Assembly: GCF_017591435.1 (NCBI RefSeq)
Contig: NC_059281.1
Location: 17,355,902-17,419,901 of the forward strand
Source: Portunus trituberculatus
Taxonomy: Eukaryota > Arthropoda > Malacostraca > Decapoda > Portunidae
Reading direction: 5' to 3'
Length of the DNA: 64,000 nt
Within the stretch, counting starts at the first letter, position 1. Each line of letters starts with the position of its first letter. Positions 40,535 to 53,411 of this stretch are shown piece by piece. The position numbers and the translations under genes are program-made. The notes beneath the pieces are model-generated. The model was not told where the DNA came from, did not search any database, and was given only the letters and a program-made list of their open reading frames with translations.

Positions 40535-40714
40535 TCAGAGCTTCAATAATGGCCGAGTATTCAGGGTGGAGACGTGGCTGTCGGCGCTCGGGGTGATCCA
40601 CTTTTCCCTCTTCTCCTTTAGTGCCTCCTCCCTCATGACCCGCACCTCGCCCCTCTGCCCATCCCCCCCAGTCCCCACCTTTGTGCCACAGCTCCTCAGC
40701 GCCTCAGGGTGTTT
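40535..40714 (-). CDS. Possible 3'-terminal coding exon, unrecognised
   Basis: The minus frame from 40714 to the TGA at 40537-40535 is open for 59 codons, with strongly GC-ending codons (GAG GCG CTG AGG AGC). Its product is charged and varied: HPEALRSCGTKVGTGGDG, then EEALKEKREKWITPSADS, ending NTRPLLKL. An in-frame TAG at 40717-40715 would have to lie in an intron, but the possible acceptor there (GATAG) lacks a pyrimidine tract. The plus strand has a better acceptor-like site (CTTCTCCTTTAG near 40621) and is also open, so the strand is uncertain. Confidence 0.35.
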   Translation of the reverse strand, partial: KHPEALRSCGTKVGTGGDGQRGEVRVMREEALKEKREKWITPSADSHVSTLNTRPLLKL

Positions 40715-41284
40715 CTATCCTGGTAATGCATCTCTAGTTGTGTTAGTTTGTTGTTTTGGGATATATGTTATGCATTCTTCAACTAACCTGTGACTATTCA
40801 GGGTAATGTTTCACCCTCGATGTTTTTGTTAACGAGGATTTGTTGACTGGACATGCTTGTCATTTGTGTTGTCTATTAACTTGGGCGTCCCTGAATTGTG
40901 AAGTCGTCCCTCTTCCTCCTGAGGCAAAGGCATTGTCAACAGTGCTGGGCGTGGTGGTCATGAATGTTTGGACGTGAAGATTGGCTTCCAGAACAATAGA
41001 CTGCCTTAATACGCAGTCTCTTGTTCTAATCAATCTTGAATGAAGATTTATGGCACTGATACTGCGCTCAATGCATTAATTACGAAGAGTTTGTACAGAT
41101 GGAGCTAAGCCTTTCCTTGATGAATGTGGGTGTGGATGTTGGCGTGTGGCGTGAAGAATGCAAGGGACAGGTGGAGGGATATGTCCACCCGGTCCACACT
41201 CCCACGCTGCCTATGTTTTGAGGCTAAACATGACCTGTGTCAAGTGGCGCTCTTGATTTTTAACTTGTTTAGTTACGTGTTGTA

Positions 41285-41286
<2 letters not shown>

Positions 41287-41322
<36 letters not shown>
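41287..41322. repeat. (GT)n
   Basis: About 18 units, then looser GT-rich sequence to about 41370. Confidence 0.95.
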
Positions 41323-41328
<6 letters not shown>

Positions 41329-41395
41329 TTTATATGTGTGTGTGTGTTTCTGTGTATGTGCACGTGTGCGCGTGCTTTTGCTTGTAAGTTGTTTC

Positions 41396-41539
41396 TGCAG
41401 TGTCCATACTCTTTTCCCCTCCCCTGCTGTCCGGTGTCTGCTGGCCTGGCTTTGCGGGGGGCGGAGTAAGAGGGGGTGGGGTTTCCTGATACCCCTCAGC
41501 GACAGCCGTGCGCCGTTTGTCTTGTAAATGTTTGCGCTG
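41396..41539 (-). CDS. Possible coding exon, unrecognised
   Basis: A GC-rich island whose minus frame begins after an acceptor-like CGCCTCTAG at 41540 and is Pro-rich: AVAEGYQETPPPLTPPPAKP, then GQQTPDSRGGEKSMDTAETT. A second minus frame is open too and starts MGEGPWALGGGHASSSANIY (41269-41583, the downstream part being CA-repeat). No good donor was found before the CA tract. It may belong with the candidate exon at 40535-40714, about 0.7 kb downstream on the same strand. Confidence 0.25.
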
Positions 41540-41639
41540 CTAGAGGCGTGTCCTCCCCCCAGAGCCCACGGACCCTCGCCCATCTGTATTACGACGCTCT
41601 GTTATGTTTTTATCCTTCGAAAGACCTCATGTCGGTTTG

Positions 41640-43452
41640 ATTTCAACATTTTTTATTAGTTTATGATCATTATATTTCGAAATTACTATAGGAAATAAAA
41701 TTTCTAGAAATACAGTTGATTTAATTTACAAAATTTCTACTGTATTCAGAGAGTCAATATTTGATAAATGTTAGTCTTCAGAAATATTATTCACAACGTA
41801 CTTTTATTCCAAATATTGTACAGTTAAGTGTTGTATGTCTCATCAAATTGTGTGCTTTTCAAATGAATTTATCACATAAAGATTGAATATTTCATGTCAT
41901 CATTTTCGTTTTGTCTGACATGGTGTTAGTGACTGCGGCGAATCGGTAACAAATACAAATTTTGCTGACGGCATTATGATGTGAGGTTGAACATCATATC
42001 AGCTGGAGAGAGGCCGAGACAGCTGTTTGAAAGGAATGTCTTTGTTAGGGAATGACAATTTACGTTTTACACGAATTCATTTGGAAATACTTGAAATATG
42101 ACCTGCAGGATTAAATATATTAATCCTCGCGTGATGGAGGCCACCCGTGCCTGGCCTGTTATTAGTGCACACGGCAATATTATCGTTACTCGCCATGCAA
42201 ATTAATAACGATTTATGAATCATGCGACTCCGTTGTTAGTAAGCCATTATGCGCTATTAAGTAATTTTCCAGGAAGGAGACGTGGCTCAGACTGCCTCAG
42301 GCTGCTGGAGCCACAACACCAATGCAGCATAACATTTCCTGCAAAAAGCAAAAAAAGGACCAATCGCTCTTCATAACTCATCCTGCGCTCCTGTGGTGGT
42401 GTCGTGATGGTGATGTGGCGTGAAAAGCTTCTCAGAATGTTTCACGGATGGGCGGTCTGACAGGTGGGTGGGTGGGTGATGTGCGGGCGGAACAGTGGAC
42501 AGGAAAGTGAGGGAAACAGCGGGTGAGTGAAAGTGTTTTCTAGTCTGACATTAGCACAGAGTAGAGTATTGAGGTCAAGTCACGTCAGTCTGTTCTGGTC
42601 TCGTTATTCTTACTCTTTTACGTCCATGATTAATATATCTCTCTGACTTCTTTCTTTTCTATCGGCGAAAGAGACACAAAGAAGAAAAACTACCAGTACA
42701 TTTTGACTGCAATGAAACTATTTGCCCAAAAGGTTTTACTGATATAGAATAAGACGGCGAAGACACAAACACTCTCTTTTCCTAGTCTTTGTATTCTCCT
42801 TCCTCCTCCACATCCTTCCTCTCACCCTCTCCTTCGTCACATGTGCTCCGTCTTGTGGTTTTCCCTCCTTTATTATTGTTCTGGTCTGACTCCTCTGTGT
42901 GTTGTTTTTGCGTCTCGCGTGTTGTCGCTTTACCTCTTGTCTTGCCTTGCCTTGTTATGTCCCCATGAGTAAAGGTGAGTGTTTGTGTTCTCTGTGCCTC
43001 TTTGTGGTATGTATTTTTCAGTGTGTAGTGTGTATTGCTTTCCACGTCGTATAAAGGAAAGGGGAGAAAGACAAAGAGAGAGAGATAGAGAAAGAGAGAG
43101 AGAGTGAAAGGTATAATGATGAAAAGGTAAAAAGAACATACCTAGAGAAGAAAAAGATAAAAAAAAAAACTAAAGCCTAGAAAAACCTAAATGAGCAAAG
43201 CAAAAGTCACACAACAACCAATCTATTTCAGAATGTGGGTGCCATGCTTCTCTCCCCCGACACCCAGAATTCCCCCCTACCCATCTCCCCAAGGAACTCC
43301 TCACCCCACCACACTCACACGTTCGTACCTTTAATTAAGACTTGGTACATTCTCGACCTGATCTAACGCAATCCGCGGCCACCGAGTTACGCCACAAAAT
43401 CTAATTTACTGCGACTCTGCGGCAGACTTGCGCACGCCTTTTCATTACGACT

Positions 43453-43511
<59 letters not shown>

Positions 43512-44030
43512 GGCAAGTAGTTTTCTTTACAAGCATAAGAAAATCTCCCTATTAGACATCTTAGGGCTTTCAGAATACATATTTTCTACATTTCCTGCAA
43601 TATCTTAATCCCTTTTGCCCTTTACCTCTATCAATCTTAAATTTTTCTTATCTCACCAAGAAAAAAAAGTCAAATCCATCGCTTCGTAATTTCAACAGCC
43701 CATGAGTCTGAGCTTTCTCCCCTTCCAGTTCTCCGAATTCCCCAGCTATCAATCTTTTGCTTTCCACGATTTCTCATGCCTTTAGCACTCTGCTCCACAT
43801 ATTGTCTATCTATCGTATCTTAAAGAAAAGAAAAATCTAATGGTTTTTTTCTCCTATTTCCTAATTTCCTTGATTCTTAGTCTGTATTATTAAACACTTC
43901 TCGTTTTAATAAGGAATATTTTCGACAGTGTTTCCATTCAACGACAATGTGGAATCATGTTAAACTATCAACAGAATCACGAATCTGTCTTGAAAAATCA
44001 CATTACTTTCCAAAACATTTTATCTAATAT
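41640..44030. other. No supported gene
   Basis: AT-rich unique DNA. A weak GA-rich patch at 43.07-43.11 kb. Confidence 0.5.
43454..43508. repeat. (GA)n
   Basis: About 27 units. Confidence 0.95.
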
Positions 44031-44032
44031 CG

Positions 44033-44228
44033 CTAAAAATAAGACGCGGAAACGTTATACGGAATCCTCGGAAGCCCTGCCAAGTTACTCCTCCTGGATG
44101 GAACAGTAGAAGTAGTAATTACTCGCGTTAAGGTGGCAAGGTGGCGAGTGTTGGATGGAGTTCTGTTTTTAGCAGCGGCAGAATGAGCCCTGCGTTGCCA
44201 GCCGCCCCTCTCTTGACACGAAGCCTCG
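44033..44228 (-). CDS. Possible coding exon, unrecognised
   Basis: On the minus strand a strong acceptor (CCTCATCTCTTCCAG, AG at 44230-44229) is followed by 64 open codons up to a TAG at 44035-44033: EASCQERGGWQRRAHSAAAK, then NRTPSNTRHLATLTRVITTS and so on. No strong donor was found inside. The plus strand offers an alternative short exon (GTTCTGTTTTTAG|CAG near 44172 to GAG|GTTAAT near 44243). The codon mix is less GC-biased towards the 3' end, so the frame may be chance. Confidence 0.25.
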
Positions 44229-44875
44229 CTGGAAGAGATGAGGTTAATGGGCTCCCTTTATGTTCCTCCAGCAGGTAGCGGCTCCAGCTGAGGTGCTAAG
44301 AATAGAGAAGCTTCCTCCTCTGCTATCCCTACTTTACCTTCCATCCCTGTCAGCAGCAACGCATTACCGTCAAGTTCATTTTTATTAGACTGGTGGAATA
44401 TGCTCATAAATTTCCAAGTTTACGTTATGGAAGCGAAAAAACGTCGTTAATATTGGACGAGGCACATATCTTTCATGACTAACATGTTTCATCAATCAAG
44501 GGGAGAAGAATCACCGTTAATTTGTCATCGGGCGGTGATAATAATGATGCGTTGTACTCTGCAGCCTCCCCTCTCCCATCTCTGTCTCTCCTCTTATTCT
44601 CTTTCTTTTCCACTTTTTCACTTCAACTACAAGGTTTTCCTTTTCCAATTTGTGTTCCATTTTTCCGATGTTCTAACCCTCCTCCCTGTACCTGTTTGTC
44701 AGCCTGTTTGTATGCAGATGTGTGTGTTTTCTCATCTCTCCTACCTACCTTTATGTTACCTCGCCTCTCTCCACCCTTTTCCTGTTTCGACTTCTCTCCA
44801 ACTCTATTTCTTTTCCCTACCTATTTCTCTTCCTCTATCCTTCCTCACATGCCTTCTCTGCTCCCCACTTCGCCT

Positions 44876-45034
44876 CCTCGTCCTCGTCCTCGTCCTCCTC
44901 CTCCTCCTCCTCGTCCTCCTCCTCCTCCTCCATCTCCTCGTCTTCGTCCTCGTCCTCCTCCTCCTCCTCCTCCTCCTCCTCCTCCTCCTCCTCCTCCTCC
45001 TCCTCCTCCTCCTCCTCCTCCTCCTCCTCCTCCT
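44876..45034. repeat. (CTC)n/(GTC)n, about 159 bp
   Basis: The 5' half mixes CTC with GTC variants; the 3' half (from about 44955) is perfect CTC. Confidence 0.95.
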
Positions 45035-45121
45035 AGCGGGTCCCACTTGTTAATGGAGCGAGTAATGGTTCTGCCTGAGCGAGTTAGTTCCGATCACGGG
45101 AGACTCGAGGACACCAGGACA

Positions 45122-45124
<3 letters not shown>

Positions 45125-45194
<70 letters not shown>
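45125..45194. repeat. (CT)n
   Basis: About 35 units. Confidence 0.95.
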
Positions 45195-45196
<2 letters not shown>

Positions 45197-45512
45197 GCCG
45201 TGTCTTATCTTTATTTTCAATAGTTTCAATGTCTTTTTAGTTCGTAATTGTTTAAAATTTGTTCATTATGTGCTAGATTTTATTCATTATACTACCACTA
45301 TTATTATATGCTCTTGTTTTTTTTCTTCTATTTTTAGTTTCCTTTTCAAAGTTTTCACCATCATTTTTTTTTGTGGATCAACACTTTTTTATCCAAAGTA
45401 TTTCTTTAAACTTTACATTGTCGTCACTTTTTTTCTTGCACTCTGCAGACTTTTCAAATCCAGATCCTCTCCTTTTTTCTTCTTCCGTTAGTTGTTAATC
45501 ACTCCCTGTGCT

Positions 45513-45649
<137 letters not shown>

Positions 45650-46544
45650 CCACATACTCCTCTTCCTCCTCGTCTCCTTAATGACTCTCTCTCCCAAGCG
45701 TGACCCACTTCCAATCAATACTGTCACGCTAATCATGTTAATAGCATGTCCGATTACCATCCGTCTCTCCCTCTCCCTCCCCATGTCCCTCCCCGCCGCC
45801 TATCGAGTCTGGTACCGACGGCCGCCACTGATTTCGCCACGCGTCGGTTTTTGAAGTGCAGCGTTAGCAGGAATTTGGATTAAAGTGCTGATGTGGATGT
45901 TACTCATAATTGTGACGGGACTCTACCAATGTGACGCTGATGATTTTGTGATTTTCCTCCTGCTGTGTTTTTTTAGCGATGTTTTGTTGTGGGTGTTGTT
46001 ATTTGCTTGTCGGGTGTTTTTAAAGAGAGTGTTATAAATTCTGGTTTTAAGCATCACTCTCTATTTTTCTCCCTCTATCGAAAAGAACACTCTCACACGT
46101 TATTCCTTTACTTTTTGAGATTTTCTTTTCTTTTGTTGTATCGTGTATTTCTACGAACTAATTGCTTTCATATCTCACCTTTTTCCATATGACAAAAAAG
46201 TGCAATCTCATTTCCTTAGCTTTTAAATATTAAGTTTTATGCTACCTCACTCACGTCATACAAGTTACAACACCTCCATCACAACACTTATCCCCTTCCT
46301 ATATGAAAAAGGGTTCACTTTCATATCTATCCATCTATCTATCTGTCAATACAATTTCATTTTATATCAACATGTATGTCGTAACATTTTTCTTATGTTC
46401 ACGGTTTTCTGAAACATTTCTTTTCATATATTTCGTATATTGATGAATTCAAATGTTTGGATTAGTAAAATAAAGTGATAATGGTGACAGTTTGAGGCAG
46501 TAAGCAACACCTACATCATTGGAATGTTCCCTAAACTTAGCGTG

Positions 46545-46870
46545 CAGGTCACCATCACCATCACTTTCCGGCTCGCCAGTACCATCACTGCTATTGGCGG
46601 CACTTTACGTGATCTCTGCTGCTGTCACCTTCATCCCTTTTTATGACTGCCATCACTAGTATTGTACCTTTAGTATCTACCACCATTACCGCCACTATGG
46701 TCACTACCGCCATCACCAACGCTACCATCACTACTAACGTTATCTCCGTCATTATTGCTTTGGTCATTACTTCCATCACCTACTGTTACGACTCCCATCA
46801 TCACTGTAGTTACTCTAGGTTTAGACTCTTCTACAACGATCATCACTATTAACACCAGCACGACCATCAC
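46545..46870. repeat. Cryptic, degenerate (ATC/ACC)n
   Basis: Dispersed ACCATCACC, ACTACC and GTCATT triplets over more than 300 bp keep frames open on both strands (Thr/Ile-rich, Val/Met-rich), without real coding signs. Confidence 0.7.
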
Positions 46871-46976
46871 TTCACTTCCTTTGTCTTCCAGGTAACTCAA
46901 AAATAATAGAATTGAACTTTATTCACTATTTGCATTGAAATAATATCTCTCTGCCTTTGTTTTCCACTCAACTGTT

Positions 46977-46978
<2 letters not shown>

Positions 46979-47034
<56 letters not shown>
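46979..47034. repeat. (CA)n
   Basis: About 28 units. Confidence 0.95.
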
Positions 47035-47037
<3 letters not shown>

Positions 47038-47153
47038 ACACACTTTTCTGATGAGTTTTAATATTAAGAGTTTGTTTTAACGAAGATTTTTATCAATTAA
47101 AAGGATTTGCTTCTTTTCTATCTATACCTACATCGCTTTCACTCACTTTTATT

Positions 47154-47156
<3 letters not shown>

Positions 47157-47237
<81 letters not shown>
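47157..47237. repeat. (CT)n
   Basis: About 40 units. Confidence 0.95.
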
Positions 47238-47240
<3 letters not shown>

Positions 47241-47582
47241 CTCTCCAACATTGTAGCTAAAATACTCACATTTTTTCTTTATATTTTCACTTGAATTTTT
47301 GCGTGGAAAAACGAATCAGTGTTGGTTCCCACAAAATGAAAGAAAGAATGAAAAGATAAATGAGGAGACTTCAATTTACCACGGCAACCAAAAACCTAAA
47401 AAAAAAAAAAAAAAACATGAAAAAGTAGTGTAAGAAGTGAGTGATATTGAGCCAGTCCGTGGAGCAAATGTAAATGTGTAGCAAGATTTAAATATTAGCA
47501 AAGTATGAAGACTAATGAAAAGTTAACAAAAAGGAAAATTAAAATCATTGCTCTGTGTCGCTTATTATGAGAATAAAACAGG

Positions 47583-47800
47583 GCCGCCGTGGTACAGTAG
47601 AACCATGCGTGCTTTGGGGTCCGAGGGTCTCCAAGCGCACGGGTTCGAATCCTGTCCACGGTCCGAGTGTAGGTTGGGCTTCCTCACTCGGGGCATCGGT
47701 TTCCTAGCGGGTGGGCTTTGAGGTAGGAGGTATTCTAAAAAGTATCCCCTTTAGCCCATAAATTCTCGTGAAATGTCTATATGGTATAAATGAAAAAAAG
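47583..47800 (+). mobile_element. tRNA-derived SINE, family 1, copy B
   Basis: The element starts GCCGCCGTGGTACAG and has an intact B box GGGTTCGAATCC near 47641. The acceptor-like ends GCCGTGG and CCACGGT can pair. A 7-bp inverted repeat, CCGAGTG (47663-47669) with CACTCGG (47685-47691), directly follows the tRNA-like head. The 3' part carries TATCCCCTTTAGCCCATAAA and an A-rich end. The outer arm of the second conserved stem (AAAGCCCAC in copies A and C) has decayed here to AAATGTCTA. Transcription would be by RNA polymerase III with a LINE supplying reverse transcriptase. That mechanism is family knowledge and not seen here. Confidence 0.9.
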
Positions 47801-47993
47801 AGCCAAACTATTCAATATGCCTCTTAAAAAAAACCTACAAAAACAGATTCCAATGTATTAATTTATTTACTCACTACCAGTCCTATTTACATTTTCCCTA
47901 CCACTTCCGTGTGCATAGAATCAGCGTCCCTTAACCACCGAGTGAAACAGGTAGTGTGTTTTTACCTGCCCAGCTACAAAGTATTTTGTTCTC

Positions 47994-48189
<196 letters not shown>

Positions 48190-48307
48190 TTCCATTTTAC
48201 AGATTGAACTATTTTGGGGAAAAGGTATCGCCAGTAAATATTGCCAGGAAAGAAAGGAAAGGACAAAAAATAAAAAAAACTGGAAAAAATGGTACTCTAG
48301 TTCATTC

Positions 48308-48510
<203 letters not shown>

Positions 48511-49165
48511 ACTGCTGATGTTTCTTCTATACAGTGAAGTGCAAATAGTGTTTTTTTTTCCATGAGCCTAATGAATACCTACCTTAGATGGGATTCTCCC
48601 TTGAGGTGTTTCCAATATCGCGGTAATGGCTTTATAATGGCGCGGCGAAGGTTTACGGTCGCTGGGAAATGATTTTGTAGGAAGTTCAAGGCTGAGGCGC
48701 GGTGAGGAAATTGTGTCCGCTCTATACATGAGAAGGGCTGGAATACGTGAAATGAGGGTTAGAATATGAGGGGAGTAGGATACACTGAAAATAACTAAAT
48801 GTATAAAAACCGGAGAGTGAAACTGACGTGTTGGTGTAAGAAAAGTTTTGTTTTGATGTTAAAAAGGATTTTAAATGCATATTCAAAAAAATTAAACTGT
48901 ATTTTTTTGTATGTTTTTGGAAATGACATGACAGATTAATAAAAAGAGCAATGTTTTATATTAGTTATGATTATAAACATTTTTAGTGTCGGGTTTGTGA
49001 AATTGAAATTAGAACATGTTTAAGATAATTGTTTTTTTTAAATACTTTGTGCATTGATTATGTATGAAAATGACACATGACAACCTAGAGAATAGTGTTT
49101 AACTAGACCTAGAGTGAAGACTTTTTCCAGTTTTGCTTAAATTTTCTCTTGAATGAAAGAGTATA

Positions 49166-49477
49166 TTGAATATGTTGGTGTTTTGTCTGAATGAAAATTA
49201 TACTTTTTCTAAAGAAATAAATATATACAAATTTATAAGAAACTTATATAACAGATGCACGTTTCACTGTAATGAGACTCACCAATATTCTGGAGCTGCT
49301 ATCCGGATATTAAATAGTTTCGCGTTATATGTGATAACGATAAACTTCAATTATTATGAAAAAAACATTAAAATAATGCATTTACATAGATTACATAAAA
49401 TAAAATTACTTTCGAAGCTGTACAGTTTATATCCGAGAAGTTTTAGCTTATTCAAGCTTATTCGGGAACACTTATGA
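49166..49477 (+). CDS. 103-codon non-repetitive open frame in AT-rich DNA
   Basis: Starts MNMLVFCLNENYTFSKEINI and contains FHCNETHQYSGAAIRILNSF and KIMHLHRLHKIKLLSKLY. There is no low-complexity sequence, no recognised domain and no clear splice sites. In DNA this AT-rich, 103 codons without a stop is uncommon. It could be a decayed mobile-element frame or chance. Lys/Ile/Asn richness simply follows base composition. Confidence 0.15.
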   Translation: MNMLVFCLNENYTFSKEINIYKFIRNLYNRCTFHCNETHQYSGAAIRILNSFALYVITINFNYYEKNIKIMHLHRLHKIKLLSKLYSLYPRSFSLFKLIREHL

Positions 49478-51782
49478 GACGCTGAAAAAAACGCTTAATG
49501 ATGATATAAAAGCGATATGTATTGGTTTTGGGCGTGGACTTAATAATGATTTTAGTTTTATTCGTACACCTTACATTACAGGGAAAACAAACATGTGAAT
49601 TAATATAAAAGTGCAATATTTCAAGTATGCGATACAGCAAGGGACGGAAAACAAGACACGGCTTTCCACACCCCATCACTAAGAGATCATAATGAAAACA
49701 CTTCCAAAAATTGAAAACACAAATAATCCTCTAACATTCCCTCTACAAAAAAAAAAAACATTGAAAAGCAAAAATTAGGAAAGGTAAAGTCGGTAACAAC
49801 AACCAAATAATGAAAAAACAAAAACAGCGAAATTCAGAAAAATATAAGGTTTGCTGTGTTCACTCTACGAATTGAATGGAAAACATGGTGGCAGTGAAGC
49901 GCAGTGTGAGACGGAAGTACTGGTAATGCCCTGCCAATATCTCTCGGAAGTGTGAGCCTGTCAGTGGCCGAGTAGCGGAATATTAAGGCGAATTTATTCT
50001 GCATGCTAATAAAGACCATCAAGTCGCATTGAAACACCAACCAAGCGTGGAGAGTCTGTCAGAAATTATTTTTGCTCCGACAATTCTATTCTAGCGAAGC
50101 CTTTTGCCAGAATATTGCGGGAATTATTCAGGACTTCAATTAGGAGTATCAGGCAGGCGAGGATTAAAGATTCACTCGGCGTCTTAAGGGAGTGGCAGGC
50201 CATTCCACGGCAAGAGACAAATGTGGAGAGGAAGACGGGGAGTGGCAGTGACGGAGAAAGAAACGTTCAAGAATTAGAGTGGAATAAGTGATGAATAAGT
50301 GATTTGATGATGTTCTTTATTCTTTGTATAGATTACTTTTTTTCTTTCTTGAAATAAGTACATACCTCCCTTCTGTTAAAATTTATCTTTCTTTTGTAAA
50401 ATCTATTACTTTTCTCGCTTTTCTCCCAACACTGCTACCTTCATCTCCTAAAGCTAAAAAATTAATACTTTTCCTCCAGAACTCCTTTCTTCTCTTAAAA
50501 AACTGCGGTCACTCATCACCAGTTGCTCCTTCCCCCCTTACATTTTGTCCTTATTCCTTAAAACTAGTTTTCCCAAAAAAATATATATAATTACCCTCTT
50601 CTGAGAACAATGTTTTAAACTCATTTCTTCCCTTTAAATTCTCTTATTTTCCTTCCCCAGAAATATAGCTAATTCCTCTCTTTCATCACCTTTGTTTGCT
50701 CTTCATTGACCATTCTTTCATTTTCCTCACCAATTCTCTCACTCCCCTCTCTTCTTTCATTCCTCCACACACTCTCTCTCTCTCTCTCTCTCTGTTCCTC
50801 ATTGTTCCCCCCTCCTCGTTTATTTTCTTATTTTCTTTCTCATCCTTATGTAATTCCATCTTTCTCACCTCACTTATCTCATCTCTTTCTCGCTTATTCT
50901 CCCATCACCGTCTCTCATCATTATTTTCTCGTATTTTCTTTTAGTATCATATTCTTTTACTTTCCACTACCATCATTAATTTCTTCTGTCTTCCTTTCCA
51001 CTTCCTTCTCTTTCTTCTCCTTCACTCTCACTCCTGTGCGTCGGAAGTTTGGCGTTTAACTTCATCCTTTCTTAACTTCATCTTTTCTTGGTGGTTTATG
51101 GACATTGATTTTTCTTCCTCTCCCTCATCCAGTTGTAATTCCCGTCTCTCCTTATCGCATTTATGATCTTTTGTTTACGGGTAAATGAGGTGGATTGCCG
51201 TCATCATTTTCTCATCATCTTATCATTACCCTCATCATAATTAAAGGAAATTAGATACTCCATCATACTGTTTTTCTTTGTATTTCGACAACCTTCTTCC
51301 ATCTTAATTTTACATGTTGGCTTTATCTTCCCTGATTCCTTTTCCCTTTTCCTTTTCCCTTTTTCCACTTTCACATATACACTTCAGGGAGTAAATACTA
51401 TAGAGAGGAAGTCTAAGGCGGGGATATGTCAGTGGAGGGTTGAAATATCTAAGGGGAAATATACGGGAAGGATAAGGGAAGGTAAATGGACAAGGGAAGC
51501 ATGCATGTCCACTGTGCAAAATTTAATGTGTTGTTTGGCCGAGGTGCAGCAAATCAGGAGGAGCTCGTGCGATGTGTAAAAGTGTGAAGGTGAATGCCCG
51601 TCTCGACCTTTGATCGGCTTATCTGTTTGGCTTTCAAGTGCAATTTTGCTCATGATGTTTCTCCTTTTACGATTTAACTGACGTCTTTCAAATATATTTT
51701 CCGATATTTTCTACGCTGTGGAAAACAGGTACGATTTTAAATGGTCTTCTATAATGCTAATAGTGATGATAGTGGTTAGTAA

Positions 51783-51786
<4 letters not shown>

Positions 51787-51816
<30 letters not shown>

Positions 51817-51829
51817 TGTAGTAGTAGTA
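51787..51829. repeat. (AGT)n
   Basis: About 14 triplets with a TTG variant. Confidence 0.9.
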
Positions 51830-51962
51830 GTGTCAATAGTATCAGCAATATTAATAGGAGGAGCATCAACATCAGTAGTAACTTATCACATCACAAAGAA
51901 CAAATACTCCTGCATACTTTAAAACGATTAGCATTCATCTAAATACTCAGCATAAGTTTCCT

Positions 51963-52185
51963 GCCGCCGTGGTACAGTGGAACCATGCGCGCTTTGGGGT
52001 CCGAAGGGTCTCCAAGCGCACGGGTTCGAATCCTGTCCACGGTCCGAGTGTAGGTTAGGCTTCCTCACTCGGGGCAAGGGTTTCCTAGCTGGTGGGCTTT
52101 GAGATAGGAGTTACCCTAAAAGTATCCCCTTTAGCCCATAAATTTCCGTGAAAAGCCCACATGGTATAAATAAAAAAATAGAATA
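51963..52185 (+). mobile_element. tRNA-derived SINE, family 1, copy C
   Basis: This is the best preserved of the three copies. It has A-box-like TGGTACAGTGG, B box GGGTTCGAATCC near 52022, the CCGAGTG/CACTCGG hairpin, and a second inverted repeat GTGGGCTTT/AAAGCCCAC enclosing the 3' body. It ends in an A-rich tail of AAATAAAAAAA type. Compared with copy B it carries one extra base in the run CCGAAGGGTC. No convincing flanking duplication is visible, partly because the 3' flank is itself A-rich. Confidence 0.9.
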
Positions 52186-52412
52186 AAAAAACAACGAAAC
52201 CACGACATATAACAACAGTATCAGAAACACCAGTGAAGAAAGTGTTGAGGGGACGTGCACTGGGAATGGGGCGTGTGTGGATAAGGAAGTGTGAGGGAAA
52301 TGGGAAATGAGAGTGTGGGGAGGGCAGAGGAAGTGTGGAAATGTCGGAGTGTGCCTCTGAGGTCAGGTGTGAAGGAAGTGACACACATTACATCGACCCC
52401 GAGGTTATAGAT

Positions 52413-52415
<3 letters not shown>

Positions 52416-52504
<89 letters not shown>
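52416..52504. repeat. (CT)n
   Basis: About 43 units. Confidence 0.95.
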
Positions 52505-52509
<5 letters not shown>

Positions 52510-52590
52510 TTCTTCCTCTCTGTCTTATTCTTTTTCTTTGTTTTTGCTGTATTTTTCCATTTCTTCTCTCTTCTCATATTTCTTAATTTC

Positions 52591-52632
52591 CCACCTCCTC
52601 CTCCTCCTCCTCCTCCTCCTCCTCCTCCTCCT
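52591..52632. repeat. (CTC)n
   Basis: About 14 triplets. Confidence 0.95.
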
Positions 52633-53365
52633 AACTTCCTGGAACCGTCCAATTCACTCGTAATCCATGTTGATCACCCAGACTGGTCTTCTACACTGCC
52701 TTTCTTCCTTCCTTCTTTCTTTCTTTCCTTCCTTCCTTCCTTTCTTTTTTCTCTCCCATCTTTCCACCTTCCTAATCTCTCTTACTCTTCTTCTCCTTCA
52801 TTCCTTTCTTCCATCCTTCTTTCTTCGTTTCTCTTTTTGTGTGTTTTTGTTTAATTTGCTCCTTTCTTTGTTGTTTGTCTTTTTCTGTTTCCTTCGTTTA
52901 TTGTGTCCATCCTTTGTTGTTTTGTTCTCATTTATTATTTTGTCTAGTATTTACTATTTGTCTTCTTCTATTGTTCATGTTCGCCCATTTTCTTCCCTAC
53001 TGTCTTTCTTTATTCTTTCTTTTCTTCATTCCTTTTATTCATTCATGACCTCCATTTATTCTTTCCTTTCTTCACTCACATTTTCTATTTTCCTACTTTC
53101 CCTCGCACCTTCATTTTTTTCTCTCTTTTTTTTTGTCACATTCTAACGTTTATTTCTTCCCTTCCATTCATAATCCTCGCCTTCTTCCAACACTTTCTTC
53201 TTTGATCACACAGCATAAAAGATTGTCTCTAAATCCGCTATATCCTCGTGTTTTCATCTTTCATAATTTCCTTGGCTTAGAACAGAAGAAAGATGTGTGT
53301 TTTAATCATAATGAAGATTGTTACTGTAACTACCATTTTTTTTATTATGATATTTATGGTGGTGC

Positions 53366-53411
<46 letters not shown>

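Larger units (their letters stand above)
48570..51960. other. Long stretch with few microsatellites
   Basis: About 3.2 kb with only a short CT run near 50770 and the AGT run at 51787. Very AT-rich at 48.8-49.8 kb, pyrimidine-rich at 50.3-51.0 kb. No supported gene beyond the doubtful frame at 49166. Confidence 0.5.

Noticed and set aside
44475..45223. 192- and 233-residue plus-strand frames
   Set aside because: Built from TC-rich sequence, a CTC array and a CT tract; composition explains their length.
46591..46900. Overlapping Thr/Ile- and Val/Met-rich frames on both strands
   Set aside because: Degenerate ATC/ACC triplet DNA lacks stops on both strands; no splice or start signals.
52667..53146. 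159-residue Phe/Leu/Ser-rich plus frame as a membrane protein
   Set aside because: Hydrophobicity follows from T/C-rich DNA; the same artefact appears at 6.5-8.0, 19.5-19.9, 50.7-51.1 and 58.9-59.5 kb.
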